Source: an uncultured Sphaerochaeta sp. (GTDB lineage: Bacteria; Spirochaetota; Spirochaetia; Sphaerochaetales; Sphaerochaetaceae). From it: a stretch of DNA of 64,000 nt. The DNA is taken from the NCBI RefSeq assembly GCF_963677315.1, contig NZ_OY781940.1, positions 124,001 to 188,000 of the forward strand, written 5' to 3'. Position numbers and translations under genes: made by a program. Positions within the stretch are counted from its first letter, which is position 1; the number at the start of each line of letters is the position of its first letter. The notes under the pieces are model-generated. The model made no database searches, had not been told where the DNA came from, and worked only from the letters and a program-made list of their open reading frames with translations. Shown one piece after another: positions 43,991 to 53,390 of the stretch.

Positions 43991-45018
43991 CTCCAAATAA
44001 AAGGTGGATATCCATCAATATCACCTCTGATATATCTTGCTAGCAAAGTAGCTTGAATAAAAAACAATAATCCTATTGGTACTTCTTCTTTTATATATGG
44101 ATGGTAAATCTTTTCCTGTTTTCGTTCCTGATATGAAACCAATAACGTTTTTCTCGCTTTATCATCCATCGTAACACTCTGCGTTAGTGCTTGAGTAAAA
44201 TCCCGTTTCTGTACTTGACGTCTATTGATAAGAGATAGCACTAATCGATCTGCAATAAATGGACGAAATTCTTCCATCAGGTCCAAAGCCAATCCATAGC
44301 GACCAGGTCTATCACGATGGAGAAAACCAACAGACGGATCTAACCCAACTGTTTCTAAAGCAGAACGAACATCATGTGAAACTATCGTGTAAATATAAGA
44401 AAGTAGCGCATTAACTGCATCTGTAGGAGGTCTGCGATTTCTACCCATGAAGGGAAAATCTCCCTGTTGCGAAACAATCATTTGAGAGAATCCATTAAAA
44501 TAAATTGCAGCTGCCTGACCTTCATGTCCTCTCAATTCATCAAGAGTATTAATTACTGCTACTTTTTCAAGTAACCTATCTAACCCTTGAGTAGATTCTT
44601 TTAATTTTTGTACATCTATTTTTGTACCATGATCACGTATTGCCCTATTGAGCACCACTTTACTGTTAATAATTTTTCCTAGGACAATATTCTTAGCAAT
44701 ATCGAATGATTTATCTTCAGAATCGGCGAATCGATATTGATTTCTCCTCAATAACACATTGCCTGACACAGGAGACCTTGAAGAAGCCAAGAACTTGCCG
44801 TGTTCTGTGAGAAACGAAATAGATATATCACGTTCTGCACAGAAGCCAAGAAGAAACGGAGAACAAAGCACATTACCAAAACATACAATGCTTCCAATAG
44901 TATGGATTGGTAGTTGTAATATTTTTTCACGGTTAGCTTCAACAACAATTGTCTCATTATCCTTATGGATATAGGAGCCCTGTGTTGTTACATACAAAGT
45001 GTTGAGCATTTTTCTCAC
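43987..45018 (-). CDS. cas1: CRISPR integrase Cas1 (type I-C)
   Basis: Spacer integrase of 343 residues. The N-terminal beta domain begins MRKMLNTLYVTTQGSYI, as in type I-C Cas1, and the helical domain contains LRGHEGQAAAIYF with the catalytic Glu and LDLMEEFRPFIADRLVL with the Asp/Glu. GTG 45018 overlaps the cas4 stop as GTGA. Confidence 0.96.
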   Translation of the reverse strand: MRKMLNTLYVTTQGSYIHKDNETIVVEANREKILQLPIHTIGSIVCFGNVLCSPFLLGFCAERDISISFLTEHGKFLASSRSPVSGNVLLRRNQYRFADSEDKSFDIAKNIVLGKIINSKVVLNRAIRDHGTKIDVQKLKESTQGLDRLLEKVAVINTLDELRGHEGQAAAIYFNGFSQMIVSQQGDFPFMGRNRRPPTDAVNALLSYIYTIVSHDVRSALETVGLDPSVGFLHRDRPGRYGLALDLMEEFRPFIADRLVLSLINRRQVQKRDFTQALTQSVTMDDKARKTLLVSYQERKQEKIYHPYIKEEVPIGLLFFIQATLLARYIRGDIDGYPPFIWR

Positions 45019-45671
45019 TTGGTAATCCCTTCTTTTACTATTCGCACTTGCTCCTCAAGATACCGAGAAACTGACATTCCGCCTGCTCCGATACGTTCTG
45101 GAAAACATATATCCAGGAGAGAGCAGTTTTTACATTTCCTTGAAGAATAATCAGCCTTAGGTGTAGTCTGACTGATGAGAATAGCTCTACAACGTTCTAT
45201 GAGATTTTTCGTCTCTTCAATCAATGATTCATCAAAATAAATTTGTGTTCGTCTATGTTCTTGCAAGTAATATATTTGACCAAAGATAACCGGACATCCT
45301 GTCATCTCATTGAGACACAAGGCTTGAGCACATAACTGCACAAGATCTACATGTGATGGTTTCTTCCTTCCCCTTTTGAATTCTACAGGAGAGATATTCC
45401 GAATAGTTTTATTCTCATCAAACTCATATTCCACCAAGTCACATATACCAATTATCCCATACTGCTCTGAACGGATATGCAACGAGAATTCTTGTTTAAA
45501 ACGTCTTCTCATCTCATGGTGAGGGACATCTACATGTTCATGTAGTAATTCTCCTTCAACTGTATACATGTTATCACTCCACGCTTGTTCAAGGTGAATT
45601 AATGCAAACTGCCTTTCACAATACAGAACATGTTGCAAGGCTGAGATCATCACGAAATCATTTTCACTCAT
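45015..45671 (-). CDS. cas4: CRISPR exonuclease Cas4
   Basis: RecB-like nuclease of 218 residues that trims and orients prespacers. Four cysteines for a 4Fe-4S cluster are at 18, 180, 183 and 189 (LYCERQ; CKNCSLLDIC). The RecB motif region has VEFKRGRKKPS. Separated from cas7 by 68 bases that hold a strong hairpin, and joined to cas1 by a 4-base overlap. Confidence 0.95.
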   Translation of the reverse strand: MSENDFVMISALQHVLYCERQFALIHLEQAWSDNMYTVEGELLHEHVDVPHHEMRRRFKQEFSLHIRSEQYGIIGICDLVEYEFDENKTIRNISPVEFKRGRKKPSHVDLVQLCAQALCLNEMTGCPVIFGQIYYLQEHRRTQIYFDESLIEETKNLIERCRAILISQTTPKADYSSRKCKNCSLLDICFPERIGAGGMSVSRYLEEQVRIVKEGITK

Positions 45672-45695
45672 GAAACCCGACCTTTTTAGTATATC

Positions 45696-45730
45696 CCAAT
45701 CCCGTGGACATAGCTGACCTACGGGATTGG
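45696..45730 (-). repeat. Hairpin between cas7 and cas4
   Basis: CCAATCCCGT (45696-45705) and ACGGGATTGG (45721-45730) are perfect 10-bp arms with a 15-base loop. It stands between the interference genes (cas3-5-8c-7) and the adaptation genes (cas4-1-2). On the minus strand it is not followed by a clear T-tract, so pausing, RNA processing or partial termination is more likely than a full stop. Confidence 0.7.
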
Positions 45731-45739
45731 AAGTAACAG

Positions 45740-46612
45740 TTATGCTTTCACCACTGTCATTACTTGGGATAAGGGAGAACCATCAAGTAAAACAGAGTAA
45801 TCCGAGAATGAGCGTGCAGGTGTCCCAGTAGTATTTTTCTTTACTTCAATTCTGGTGAAAAGATCTTGAACTGGTTTATCACCAAACTTTGATTCATGCT
45901 CAAAAACTATCAAACGTTGTGTGCTCATTAAACCTCTTGCAGCTGAATGATCAAGATCAAACATTTTTTGGAGAGCATCCCAAAGTATTTCAAGGTCTTC
46001 GGTTGAGAATCCTGTTTGATTGGCCAAAGAAGGAGAAATAAAACCATGAGCTTTATACAAACCATATGGTATGGTAAATTTCCGCCCCATAGTCCTGTTA
46101 TCGCCAGATTGCTTTTCAGCTTCTTTTTCAGTAGTCACAGCCATTCTGGTAATACTATGCTCAGCAGTAAATACAGGATCTATAGAACGAGCAAAAGTCA
46201 GTTGTACAGGTCCCCTAACTTGCCCACAATTGATTTGTGTTGTCATAACAGCCCCAAATGTTCTTATGTCAAAGAAGTTTTTGCACATCCAAGCTTTCGC
46301 TTCCTCAGTCTTATCTCCTCCTTTTCGTTTACCTGTATCCTTTTCCAAATCTACACCAAGTGCGATATAAGCACGCTTGTTTGTATTATTCAAAATTGCC
46401 TTTTCCTTGATATATATTTCGTATGGAGGCTGATCACCCTTTACCAATCCAACAAAGTTACGTATCTTTCGCTTCAGACATACATCGGTAATCAGACCCT
46501 CTCCAGTTTCTGGATCAATTCTAGGCAAATTTCCTGCATCGGGGTCCCCATTGGGATTTCCATCTTTTACATCAAAAAACAACACAAAATCATAACGCTT
46601 CGACATTTCCAT
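45740..46612 (-). CDS. cas7: Cascade backbone subunit Cas7 (Csd2)
   Basis: RAMP protein of 290 residues that coats the crRNA in the I-C effector. The start [20 protein letters not shown] with [12 protein letters not shown] is the Csd2/Csh2 signature. AGGAGATAA precedes ATG 46612, and it is 13 bases after cas8c. Confidence 0.96.
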   Translation of the reverse strand: MEMSKRYDFVLFFDVKDGNPNGDPDAGNLPRIDPETGEGLITDVCLKRKIRNFVGLVKGDQPPYEIYIKEKAILNNTNKRAYIALGVDLEKDTGKRKGGDKTEEAKAWMCKNFFDIRTFGAVMTTQINCGQVRGPVQLTFARSIDPVFTAEHSITRMAVTTEKEAEKQSGDNRTMGRKFTIPYGLYKAHGFISPSLANQTGFSTEDLEILWDALQKMFDLDHSAARGLMSTQRLIVFEHESKFGDKPVQDLFTRIEVKKNTTGTPARSFSDYSVLLDGSPLSQVMTVVKA

Positions 46613-46625
46613 AACTTATCTCCTT

Positions 46626-48362
46626 TTATTCACTATCTTTCTTGGTATAAAAAGCTTGTCTCTGATGGTAATAACCAACGGCAAACTTCCCTTGTTCATA
46701 AATTCCTAAATGTGCTGGAAATTCAGAGATTCTACCTACAATCTCTCCAACTAGCTTTTCAAAATACACTCGACGTCCCTGAGTTTCAATTTTATCCAAG
46801 TGATACCGCATTAATCGCATCAGCGTCCCAAACACGGTGACTGGAGTGCTGCATGCTGCACCGTAATAGCGATCAGTGATTGTGGAATTGATACCTGGAT
46901 TTGCTTCCTCCTGTATCTTTTCCAAAGCGGCCATCAATCTTCCTAACTGATACCCAATTGACGTTTGTTCAATATCCAAAGCCATTTGCAACTCCTTTTC
47001 ATCCGAATCCGGGTGATATCTCATTAATCTATTAAGAAATGCTTTTATCAATGCAGCGCGAGGTGAATTTACTCTATGCTCACTATCACTTTTAATTCTC
47101 CTTATCATCGCTTGGAGAAGACTCTGGGGATATGGCTTGCCCAATAATATTGCTTGCATAAAATCACCACTAATATTCGGTGGTATATTCTCAGTTTTTC
47201 CTTGTTGAGCGGTTTGTATGAGTAATCGCCAAATCGAATAGTATTCTGGTTCGGAAGCCGACTTCTGAATTTCCAAATCAACGAAATGTTGCCGGATATG
47301 CTTCGCAAACTCAGAAATTTCACCAACCAACCAGAATCTTACAGATAACCTTGCGGCATTTGGGGACAATCCTAATACATAAAATCTGTTCCCTTGACTA
47401 GAAGGATAGAACTCTCCAGATTTTGGTGCATTAAAAAGACTTCTAATACATTGCGTATTGGCATTGGGGTCATCTTTGGAAGGCTCGGAGAATAGTAGTG
47501 AAAAATCTATCTCAAACGAACTCTCTCGCTCTGACCAAAACACTGTGGAAGCATCTCCTACCTGAATACGTTGCTTCGAGTCTTTAGCAAGCAATGTATT
47601 TAGTGCAGTTGTGTAGGCAAACATTGCTGTTTCCCCAATTGGTGCGTTTTCACCTTGTTTTTTCCCATAGGATAAAAATGGCTTTAAATTATATGATACA
47701 ATATTTGCGCCAGAAGTTTGTGCTCCATACACCCCTTTGATAGCAGTATGTAAAAGACTTGGAGTATCCAATTCTCCGGTTATCAGACAGACTTTCTGCT
47801 GAGAATCGCTATCCTTCATCGGGTAGACGGATTTCACCTCTTCATCTTGACAATAGAGATGTAAATCATCTTCAAATCTAATCCCAATATTGGCATTACT
47901 ATCACGGATTTCTTCCCATATTTCAAATTGTTGTAGAGTATCCTCATCGATATTGTTAAGAAATTTCATACATGCGTTTCTTTTTGGAGAACCTGGCAGA
48001 ATTTCTTCTATTCTCCCTATGAAAGCTGCATGTTGATCAGTAGCTCGTTTAACCGATTTCTCCAGCGCAGCACCTTCAAGCCCTTCTTTTGCAAAACACC
48101 CAGTTACATAAACTGAAGAATCCCATAAGAAATTTGCTGCTATTCCAGATGTTTTCTTAATGCCCTGTGGGACTAAAAATGATTTTGCTCTGAGCTTCTT
48201 ATCTTTGTACTCTCTGGTGTCCTCAATTTGTATTAATTCACCCCGGTAATTGATGATAAAAACAAAAGGAAGTTCTACCTTGGACCATCCGATAGGGGCT
48301 GTATCACTTTTTGGATCTGCAGATAAGCGATCATAATAACTTTTTAGTGCCTGTAAAATCAT
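46626..48362 (-). CDS. cas8c: Large Cascade subunit Cas8c (Csd1)
   Basis: Protein of 578 residues at the position and length of Csd1, which recognises the PAM and recruits Cas3. The start MILQALKSYYDRL and the end with YYGAACSTPVTVFGTLMRL are typical. ATG 48362 overlaps the cas5 stop as ATGA. Confidence 0.94.
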   Translation of the reverse strand: MILQALKSYYDRLSADPKSDTAPIGWSKVELPFVFIINYRGELIQIEDTREYKDKKLRAKSFLVPQGIKKTSGIAANFLWDSSVYVTGCFAKEGLEGAALEKSVKRATDQHAAFIGRIEEILPGSPKRNACMKFLNNIDEDTLQQFEIWEEIRDSNANIGIRFEDDLHLYCQDEEVKSVYPMKDSDSQQKVCLITGELDTPSLLHTAIKGVYGAQTSGANIVSYNLKPFLSYGKKQGENAPIGETAMFAYTTALNTLLAKDSKQRIQVGDASTVFWSERESSFEIDFSLLFSEPSKDDPNANTQCIRSLFNAPKSGEFYPSSQGNRFYVLGLSPNAARLSVRFWLVGEISEFAKHIRQHFVDLEIQKSASEPEYYSIWRLLIQTAQQGKTENIPPNISGDFMQAILLGKPYPQSLLQAMIRRIKSDSEHRVNSPRAALIKAFLNRLMRYHPDSDEKELQMALDIEQTSIGYQLGRLMAALEKIQEEANPGINSTITDRYYGAACSTPVTVFGTLMRLMRYHLDKIETQGRRVYFEKLVGEIVGRISEFPAHLGIYEQGKFAVGYYHQRQAFYTKKDSE

Positions 48363-49045
48363 TGGCGGACCTCCACAACTCTCCTATCGGAATTGACAAT
48401 ACCTTGTTGCATCACAGCATGGAAAAATTGTGCCTGGATATCCTTGGGATTGGAAAAATCCATATCATAAAGCATCCATCCAAGGTCTCGATCCTCTTGA
48501 ATAGGCTGAATTACAGAATCATCCTTATCTTCAACTAACCTGAAATAACAAGCAAATTCTCGGCACCCCAAGTATGGACGATGAAAACATTGCCCATTTC
48601 TTGCACGTCTCTCGAACATAGCCGCATATTTCCCTGGACTCTCATCATCGGATATGCGTCCATCTTCACGATCCTCAGGACAAATATATTCAAACCAAGC
48701 ATGCACACGATATCGCACATCTCTGAGAATCAAGCTTGCTCTTTGCTGACGATTCTCTTCAATATTTATGCCCATTGCATCTTCATAAGGTCCCTCCATT
48801 TGGGCTTTTGAAGGTAGCGTAATAATATTCCCTAGTTCATTTCGCCTTATTGATGTAAATCTTATTGGATTAAGTATCTCTATCTGAGAAATATGCCATT
48901 TGATTGCAGGCTTCCAAAAAATGGCTTCTAAAATCCCCCTAGCTGCGGAAGGGGTAATAATGTCATAACTCACTCTCTCCACTTTCATTTCTGGCCGAGT
49001 GAAACATGCATAATCTCCCCATATCTCTAATATCCAGTCTTTCAC
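48359..49045 (-). CDS. cas5: Cas5c (Cas5d), crRNA-processing subunit
   Basis: RAMP protein of 228 residues starting MKDWILEIWGDYACFTRPEMKVERVSYDI, the Cas5d N-terminus. In type I-C systems this protein cuts the pre-crRNA because Cas6 is absent; no cas6 is seen here. It lies 13 bases after cas3. Confidence 0.95.
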   Translation of the reverse strand: MKDWILEIWGDYACFTRPEMKVERVSYDIITPSAARGILEAIFWKPAIKWHISQIEILNPIRFTSIRRNELGNIITLPSKAQMEGPYEDAMGINIEENRQQRASLILRDVRYRVHAWFEYICPEDREDGRISDDESPGKYAAMFERRARNGQCFHRPYLGCREFACYFRLVEDKDDSVIQPIQEDRDLGWMLYDMDFSNPKDIQAQFFHAVMQQGIVNSDRRVVEVRQ

Positions 49046-49058
49046 AGTATCCTCCTAT

Positions 49059-51305
49059 TTACCCAATATATGTCATCGGATCATTAGGTAATTCATCTAT
49101 AAGCAACCCAATTGTTTCTTCGTATTCTACATCACACTGTAGTGCGTATACTTTTGGATACACTTCAATTAATGACCCTCGGGCCAACAATGCTTGAAAT
49201 TGATTTTTGTAAATTGTTACCGAATACCGTTGTAGTTTACGAAATAAGCCTCTTGCGGAACTGTCCTCATCGATATCGATATACCTAAGTTTTTTGATAA
49301 GAGATTTTCCTTCAGCATAGGGAATTAAAATTGACTCTGTATTACTATCATCAATCAATTTGAAATTTTCAGCAGCAGTACGAAAAGAAATCTCCAATGT
49401 TTTCATTTCTGGTTTAAGCAAGCTCATGATATCTTTGCTGTCCAATGAGCTAGATTTCCAATACAGTTCTGTAAAATATTTTTCATAAGACGAAGGATCA
49501 AGGAAATCTATAGTCTCACGTTTCATGAAGGAGCAGGTTATTTCTGTTGCCTTTCTTAATATTCCAACAGGAGGTTTTCTGGGAGGAGTAAACAAAACGA
49601 CTTTCCCAAGAGTTCCGACAAGCCTTCCTTCCCTATTACACCGTCCAGCTGCTTGTGCTATAGAATCCATACCTGCAAGAGCCCTATACACTACTGGGAA
49701 ATCAATATCCACTCCAGCTTCAACCAACTGAGTACTTATTACCCTCACAGGTTTGTTTGTCTTGAGATCTTGCTTAATTTGAGCTATCACATTACTTCTA
49801 TGTTGAGGGCACATTAAAGCAGAGAGATGGATAGTACCAGTAGGCATCACATTATAAAGCTCCCTACAACTCTTCCGGTCTGATACTATACATAAAACTT
49901 TATCATAAGATGAGAGTGTAGTTGCAAGATTACTCCAAGAGATAACATCTAGAGGATCACAGGGCTCAATCTCCACTCTTTGCAACGCTTTATATAAAGC
50001 GGGAACATCACGAATAATTTCTCTCACCAATCCTTTCTCAAACCCTGGAAAAGAAGGAAATTTTGGGGTTTTATTAAAAGCTGGTTGAGTAGCAGTGCAA
50101 AATACTATACTAGTTCCATAGTGAGCAACCAATTGCTTTAAGCTTTCTAAGACTGGAATTAAGTAATCAGTAGGGAGCAGTTGTGCTTCATCAAAGATAA
50201 CAACACTTTCAACAATATTATGTAGTTTCCGACACCGCCCAGGACGTGTTGCAAATAATGATTCGAGAAACTGGACATTTGTTGTCACCACAACAGGAGC
50301 ATCCCAATTCTCTGAGGCTAGACGTATTTCTTTTGAAGTAAAATCTGTATCAAAATTTGATTGATGTTCGATTACTTCATCATCCCCTAATACACTGCGA
50401 AAAACATCTGCTGTCTGCTCGATAATGCTGGTATAAGGTATTACATAGATTATTCGTTTCTTATCATACTGTTTGGCATGTTCCAACGCGAATCCAAGAC
50501 TGGATAAGGTTTTTCCTCCTCCAGTCGGAACAGTCAGGGAAAAAAAACCAGGAGCCAACTTCGCTGCATTTCTACAGTCTGACAATACTTCTTGACGCAT
50601 CTGGTTAACACGAGATAATCCATTTGTTGTAACATCTTCGTGCAATTTGGCCATATATTTATTAAAACGAGGAAATAACTGCTCAATAGAAGAAAATTTT
50701 CCCCTAAGATTGAAGGATGAGTTAATCATATATCGTTCTGTATCAAGAAAATCTGCATCAACCAAGCTAGAAAAAAGCATACGTATCCATAGCGAAAAAT
50801 CCAACCCATTAGGATCAAACAACCAAGGACATTGACTAGGAGAGATATTTTTCACTATTTCCTTATATGCATTAGGGATTTCTGAAGCGGAGGATATAGC
50901 TTGTTGAAGTCGAAATTGCAATGAGGCGGTTGTCCCTTGCCAATCAGGAAGTCCTGTATGATGACCCGCAATTATGTATGACAGAATCCTTCCTACATAA
51001 TTCGGATACAGCTGTTCGATGAGTAATGCACTCGGTGAGGAATGGTCAATCCTATTTTGCTGGATACCATCAGTCTCTGCCTCGTACCCACTCTTTTCTC
51101 TGATATATTTTTGCCAACTTGTAGTACTTTTTCCAAGATCATGTGCCAGCCCAGCAAGTTTTCCCCAAGAAGACGATTTAAAAGCTTCAGCAAATTGAGA
51201 AGACAGTAAAGCAGTTCCTTCGAGATGCTCTATCAATGGTTGTGGTTGGGACCAAGACCCATCAATATCTTGTTTTACATGAGCAATCTCGTCATATGCA
51301 TCCAT
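49059..51305 (-). CDS. cas3: CRISPR nuclease-helicase Cas3
   Basis: Target degrader of 748 residues. The HD nuclease domain has HLEG and AHDLGKS (His55-Asp56). The helicase has TGGGKT near residue 260, DEAQ near 370, and STQLVEAGVDIDFPVV and AAGRCNREG for later motifs. ATG 51305 is chosen: AAGGA lies 7 bases before it, while ATG 51338 has no site. First gene of the cas operon. Confidence 0.96.
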   Translation of the reverse strand: MDAYDEIAHVKQDIDGSWSQPQPLIEHLEGTALLSSQFAEAFKSSSWGKLAGLAHDLGKSTTSWQKYIREKSGYEAETDGIQQNRIDHSSPSALLIEQLYPNYVGRILSYIIAGHHTGLPDWQGTTASLQFRLQQAISSASEIPNAYKEIVKNISPSQCPWLFDPNGLDFSLWIRMLFSSLVDADFLDTERYMINSSFNLRGKFSSIEQLFPRFNKYMAKLHEDVTTNGLSRVNQMRQEVLSDCRNAAKLAPGFFSLTVPTGGGKTLSSLGFALEHAKQYDKKRIIYVIPYTSIIEQTADVFRSVLGDDEVIEHQSNFDTDFTSKEIRLASENWDAPVVVTTNVQFLESLFATRPGRCRKLHNIVESVVIFDEAQLLPTDYLIPVLESLKQLVAHYGTSIVFCTATQPAFNKTPKFPSFPGFEKGLVREIIRDVPALYKALQRVEIEPCDPLDVISWSNLATTLSSYDKVLCIVSDRKSCRELYNVMPTGTIHLSALMCPQHRSNVIAQIKQDLKTNKPVRVISTQLVEAGVDIDFPVVYRALAGMDSIAQAAGRCNREGRLVGTLGKVVLFTPPRKPPVGILRKATEITCSFMKRETIDFLDPSSYEKYFTELYWKSSSLDSKDIMSLLKPEMKTLEISFRTAAENFKLIDDSNTESILIPYAEGKSLIKKLRYIDIDEDSSARGLFRKLQRYSVTIYKNQFQALLARGSLIEVYPKVYALQCDVEYEETIGLLIDELPNDPMTYIG

Positions 51306-51551
51306 ATTTGCTTCCTTACATTTGCTTTTAGCAATCATTTATCGACATGGGTACAGACTATATCTATCTTAACTACATGTCAAATTCATTATTTTTCTCA
51401 CTAGACAATCACTATGACTCATTAGCAGTATCACATGCTGTATGTGTCATATACTGTCACACTGGAAGAAAATTTTTTATTTTTTTAGTCAAGAATCCCT
51501 TTATCATACTAATAGCTTGACCCTCCTCCCATCCTAAGGCAAGCTCATCCC
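51306..51551. other. Divergent region between cas3 and the acyltransferase-like gene
   Basis: AT-rich, about 250 bases, no gene seen. It holds the cas promoter (51355-51383) and must also carry the promoter for the plus-strand gene, which I cannot place with confidence. Confidence 0.5.
51355..51383 (-). promoter_or_regulatory. Candidate promoter of the cas operon
   Basis: On the minus strand TTGACA (51383-51378) and TAGTCT (51360-51355) are 17 bases apart; TATAGT two bases earlier is an alternative -10. It is 50 bases before cas3 ATG 51305. Confidence 0.6.
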
Positions 51552-52583
51552 ATGGACAGTACTGTTTTTGGACTAGACACAAACCAGCTTCAGGCTATTG
51601 AGGATCATCTGCGATCAACAAATTTCGGCAGTGACCATACACAGCGGGTCGCTGATCTCACTGCCTCTATCTCTAACAGGGATACCAGTAAGACTGCAGC
51701 CATTTTAAACGATGCACTCCAGAGCTTTGGCACACTCTATCCACTTGCCCTCATCCTTGAGGTAGAGGATGTGGTCAAATCAGTGTATGCCGATGCTGGA
51801 ATAGACGATGCTGTCAGGGATGCAACCTTGCGTGATGTACGTCTCTGGGTGGACCAGTACGCATCCCAACATAATGGAACCATTGGATTGGACCGAGTAT
51901 TCTGGATCAGCAGGCATCTCTGTGCAAATATCCTTCGCCTGGGTCGGTTGCAGTTTGAGCCTAAGGCATTTGGTTATCCCTATCATATCTTCCGAGACTC
52001 AAAAGATGATACGATGATTATCGTTGCGGGCGGAGAACTCTCCTGTGATAGGGATGGATATCTTATAGATGATCAGCATGCAGCGTTTTATACCTCATTC
52101 CAGGATGAAACCAGTCAGGTATCCGGTCACTTGGCAAATACTACACTGGGCACGATTGATAGACAAACTAAGCAACTACCTTTACAAAGGTTTGGTCTCG
52201 TAGCAGATAGTGAGACAGTAGTACTACATCTACACATACCCTCCGGCAGTCCTCTCACCCCGTCATCTGTTGACGAATCACTAGCAATTGCAAAGATATA
52301 TTTCCCATCAATTTCCTTTGTTGTTTGTTCCTCTTGGCTTTTGGACCCTGCCTTGGATTTAGTAACCAGCCAAGAGAGCAACACCAGGGAGTTCATGCAT
52401 CGATTCAGGAAATTTCCGGTAATGCATGAAGTTCCTCAGATCTATGAGCGAGTCTTTGGTTTTGGAATGACTGAAGCCGATGTTCTCTCTTTCGATGCAA
52501 CCACCAGCTTGCAGAGAAAGGTACAGCAAGCACTGAAAAATGGGGTAAAGTTTCATACCACAGGAGGGTTTCTCACTTGTTGA
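51552..52583 (+). CDS. Acyltransferase-domain protein (NAT_N/GNAT_C-like)
   Basis: Cytoplasmic protein of 343 residues. The N-terminal half is helical; the segment ILRLGRLQFEPKAFGYPYHIF and later LHLHIPSGSPL, SSWLLDPALDL and NTREFMHRFRKF follow the pattern of two-domain NAT_N/GNAT_C proteins, whose acyl acceptor is unknown. This is a family guess from memory. It is divergent from cas3 but shows no CRISPR link. ATG 51552 has only AAGG nearby as a ribosome site. Confidence 0.5.
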   Translation: MDSTVFGLDTNQLQAIEDHLRSTNFGSDHTQRVADLTASISNRDTSKTAAILNDALQSFGTLYPLALILEVEDVVKSVYADAGIDDAVRDATLRDVRLWVDQYASQHNGTIGLDRVFWISRHLCANILRLGRLQFEPKAFGYPYHIFRDSKDDTMIIVAGGELSCDRDGYLIDDQHAAFYTSFQDETSQVSGHLANTTLGTIDRQTKQLPLQRFGLVADSETVVLHLHIPSGSPLTPSSVDESLAIAKIYFPSISFVVCSSWLLDPALDLVTSQESNTREFMHRFRKFPVMHEVPQIYERVFGFGMTEADVLSFDATTSLQRKVQQALKNGVKFHTTGGFLTC

Positions 52584-52667
52584 TACAATCTTAGCAAGCA
52601 TATACTAGACATGTCAGTAGATGTGTCGAAGTGCGTCGTTTTTGTAAGTATGCTATGAGGTACCCCT

Positions 52668-53390
52668 ATGGTAAAACGCTTCGTGTTGATATCGACGATT
52701 CTGCTTTTCTTGTTCATTGGTTGTGAGGACAATCCCTCTTCAGATTCAAATGAGATTACCATTACTCCGAGCAATCTTCTGGTAGCTGATACCAGCCATA
52801 AAACATCAGGAACCAGTAGTGTGGATATCTGGTTCTCCCCTCCCGAGGATCTGGACGCCACCAGCTATACCTTGCAAACATCCTTGGATAATGAAACATG
52901 GGAGGATTTTACCTACAACTATGAGATATTGGTAACCGATACTGCATCCCAAGACAACTTCAGTGTCAATCTAGGCGCTGACTGTTATGTCCGTCTCAAG
53001 ATTACCGGAGGGACCTATGATGGTCAGTATTCAAATTCCATGTTTGCCCCTCATGCAATAGATGCATACTATTTCAACAACACAACCCTTGACGAGTCTC
53101 TTGGCAACACCGGAGTCATGATGCCGAATGCAGGATATGGCCTCTGGGCTTCCTTTACCGTACGGGCAGTGACAGACAATAGTTTGCTGGAGGATGGGCT
53201 TACTTACCAGTGGTATCGAGTCAAGGCTGATGACTTTGACCAGACAACACTGATAACAGGAGAGACCGGCTTGGAATACACAACCACCGAAGCTGACAAG
53301 GGGCACTTCATTATGATCGAGGCTCTCGGTAAACCAGGAATTTTCGATGGAGGCATGCGCCGTCTGTTCTCTACAGAGGTGGTCAGGTAA
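52668..53390 (+). CDS. Lipoprotein of unknown function
   Basis: Predicted lipoprotein of 240 residues. The signal MVKRFVLISTILLFLFIGC has a spirochaete-like lipobox with Cys 19. The mature part is mostly beta, with fibronectin/Ig-like strings (SVDIWFSPPEDLDATSYTLQ; LTYQWYRVKADDF; GLEYTTTEADKGHFIMIEA), so surface binding is possible. Its 3' end overlaps the convergent flavoprotein gene by 8 bases. Confidence 0.65.
   Translation: MVKRFVLISTILLFLFIGCEDNPSSDSNEITITPSNLLVADTSHKTSGTSSVDIWFSPPEDLDATSYTLQTSLDNETWEDFTYNYEILVTDTASQDNFSVNLGADCYVRLKITGGTYDGQYSNSMFAPHAIDAYYFNNTTLDESLGNTGVMMPNAGYGLWASFTVRAVTDNSLLEDGLTYQWYRVKADDFDQTTLITGETGLEYTTTEADKGHFIMIEALGKPGIFDGGMRRLFSTEVVR

Noticed and set aside
51339..51551. 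Second att site for a tRNA-Leu-inserted island
   Set aside because: No copy of the tRNA 3' end was found in this stretch.
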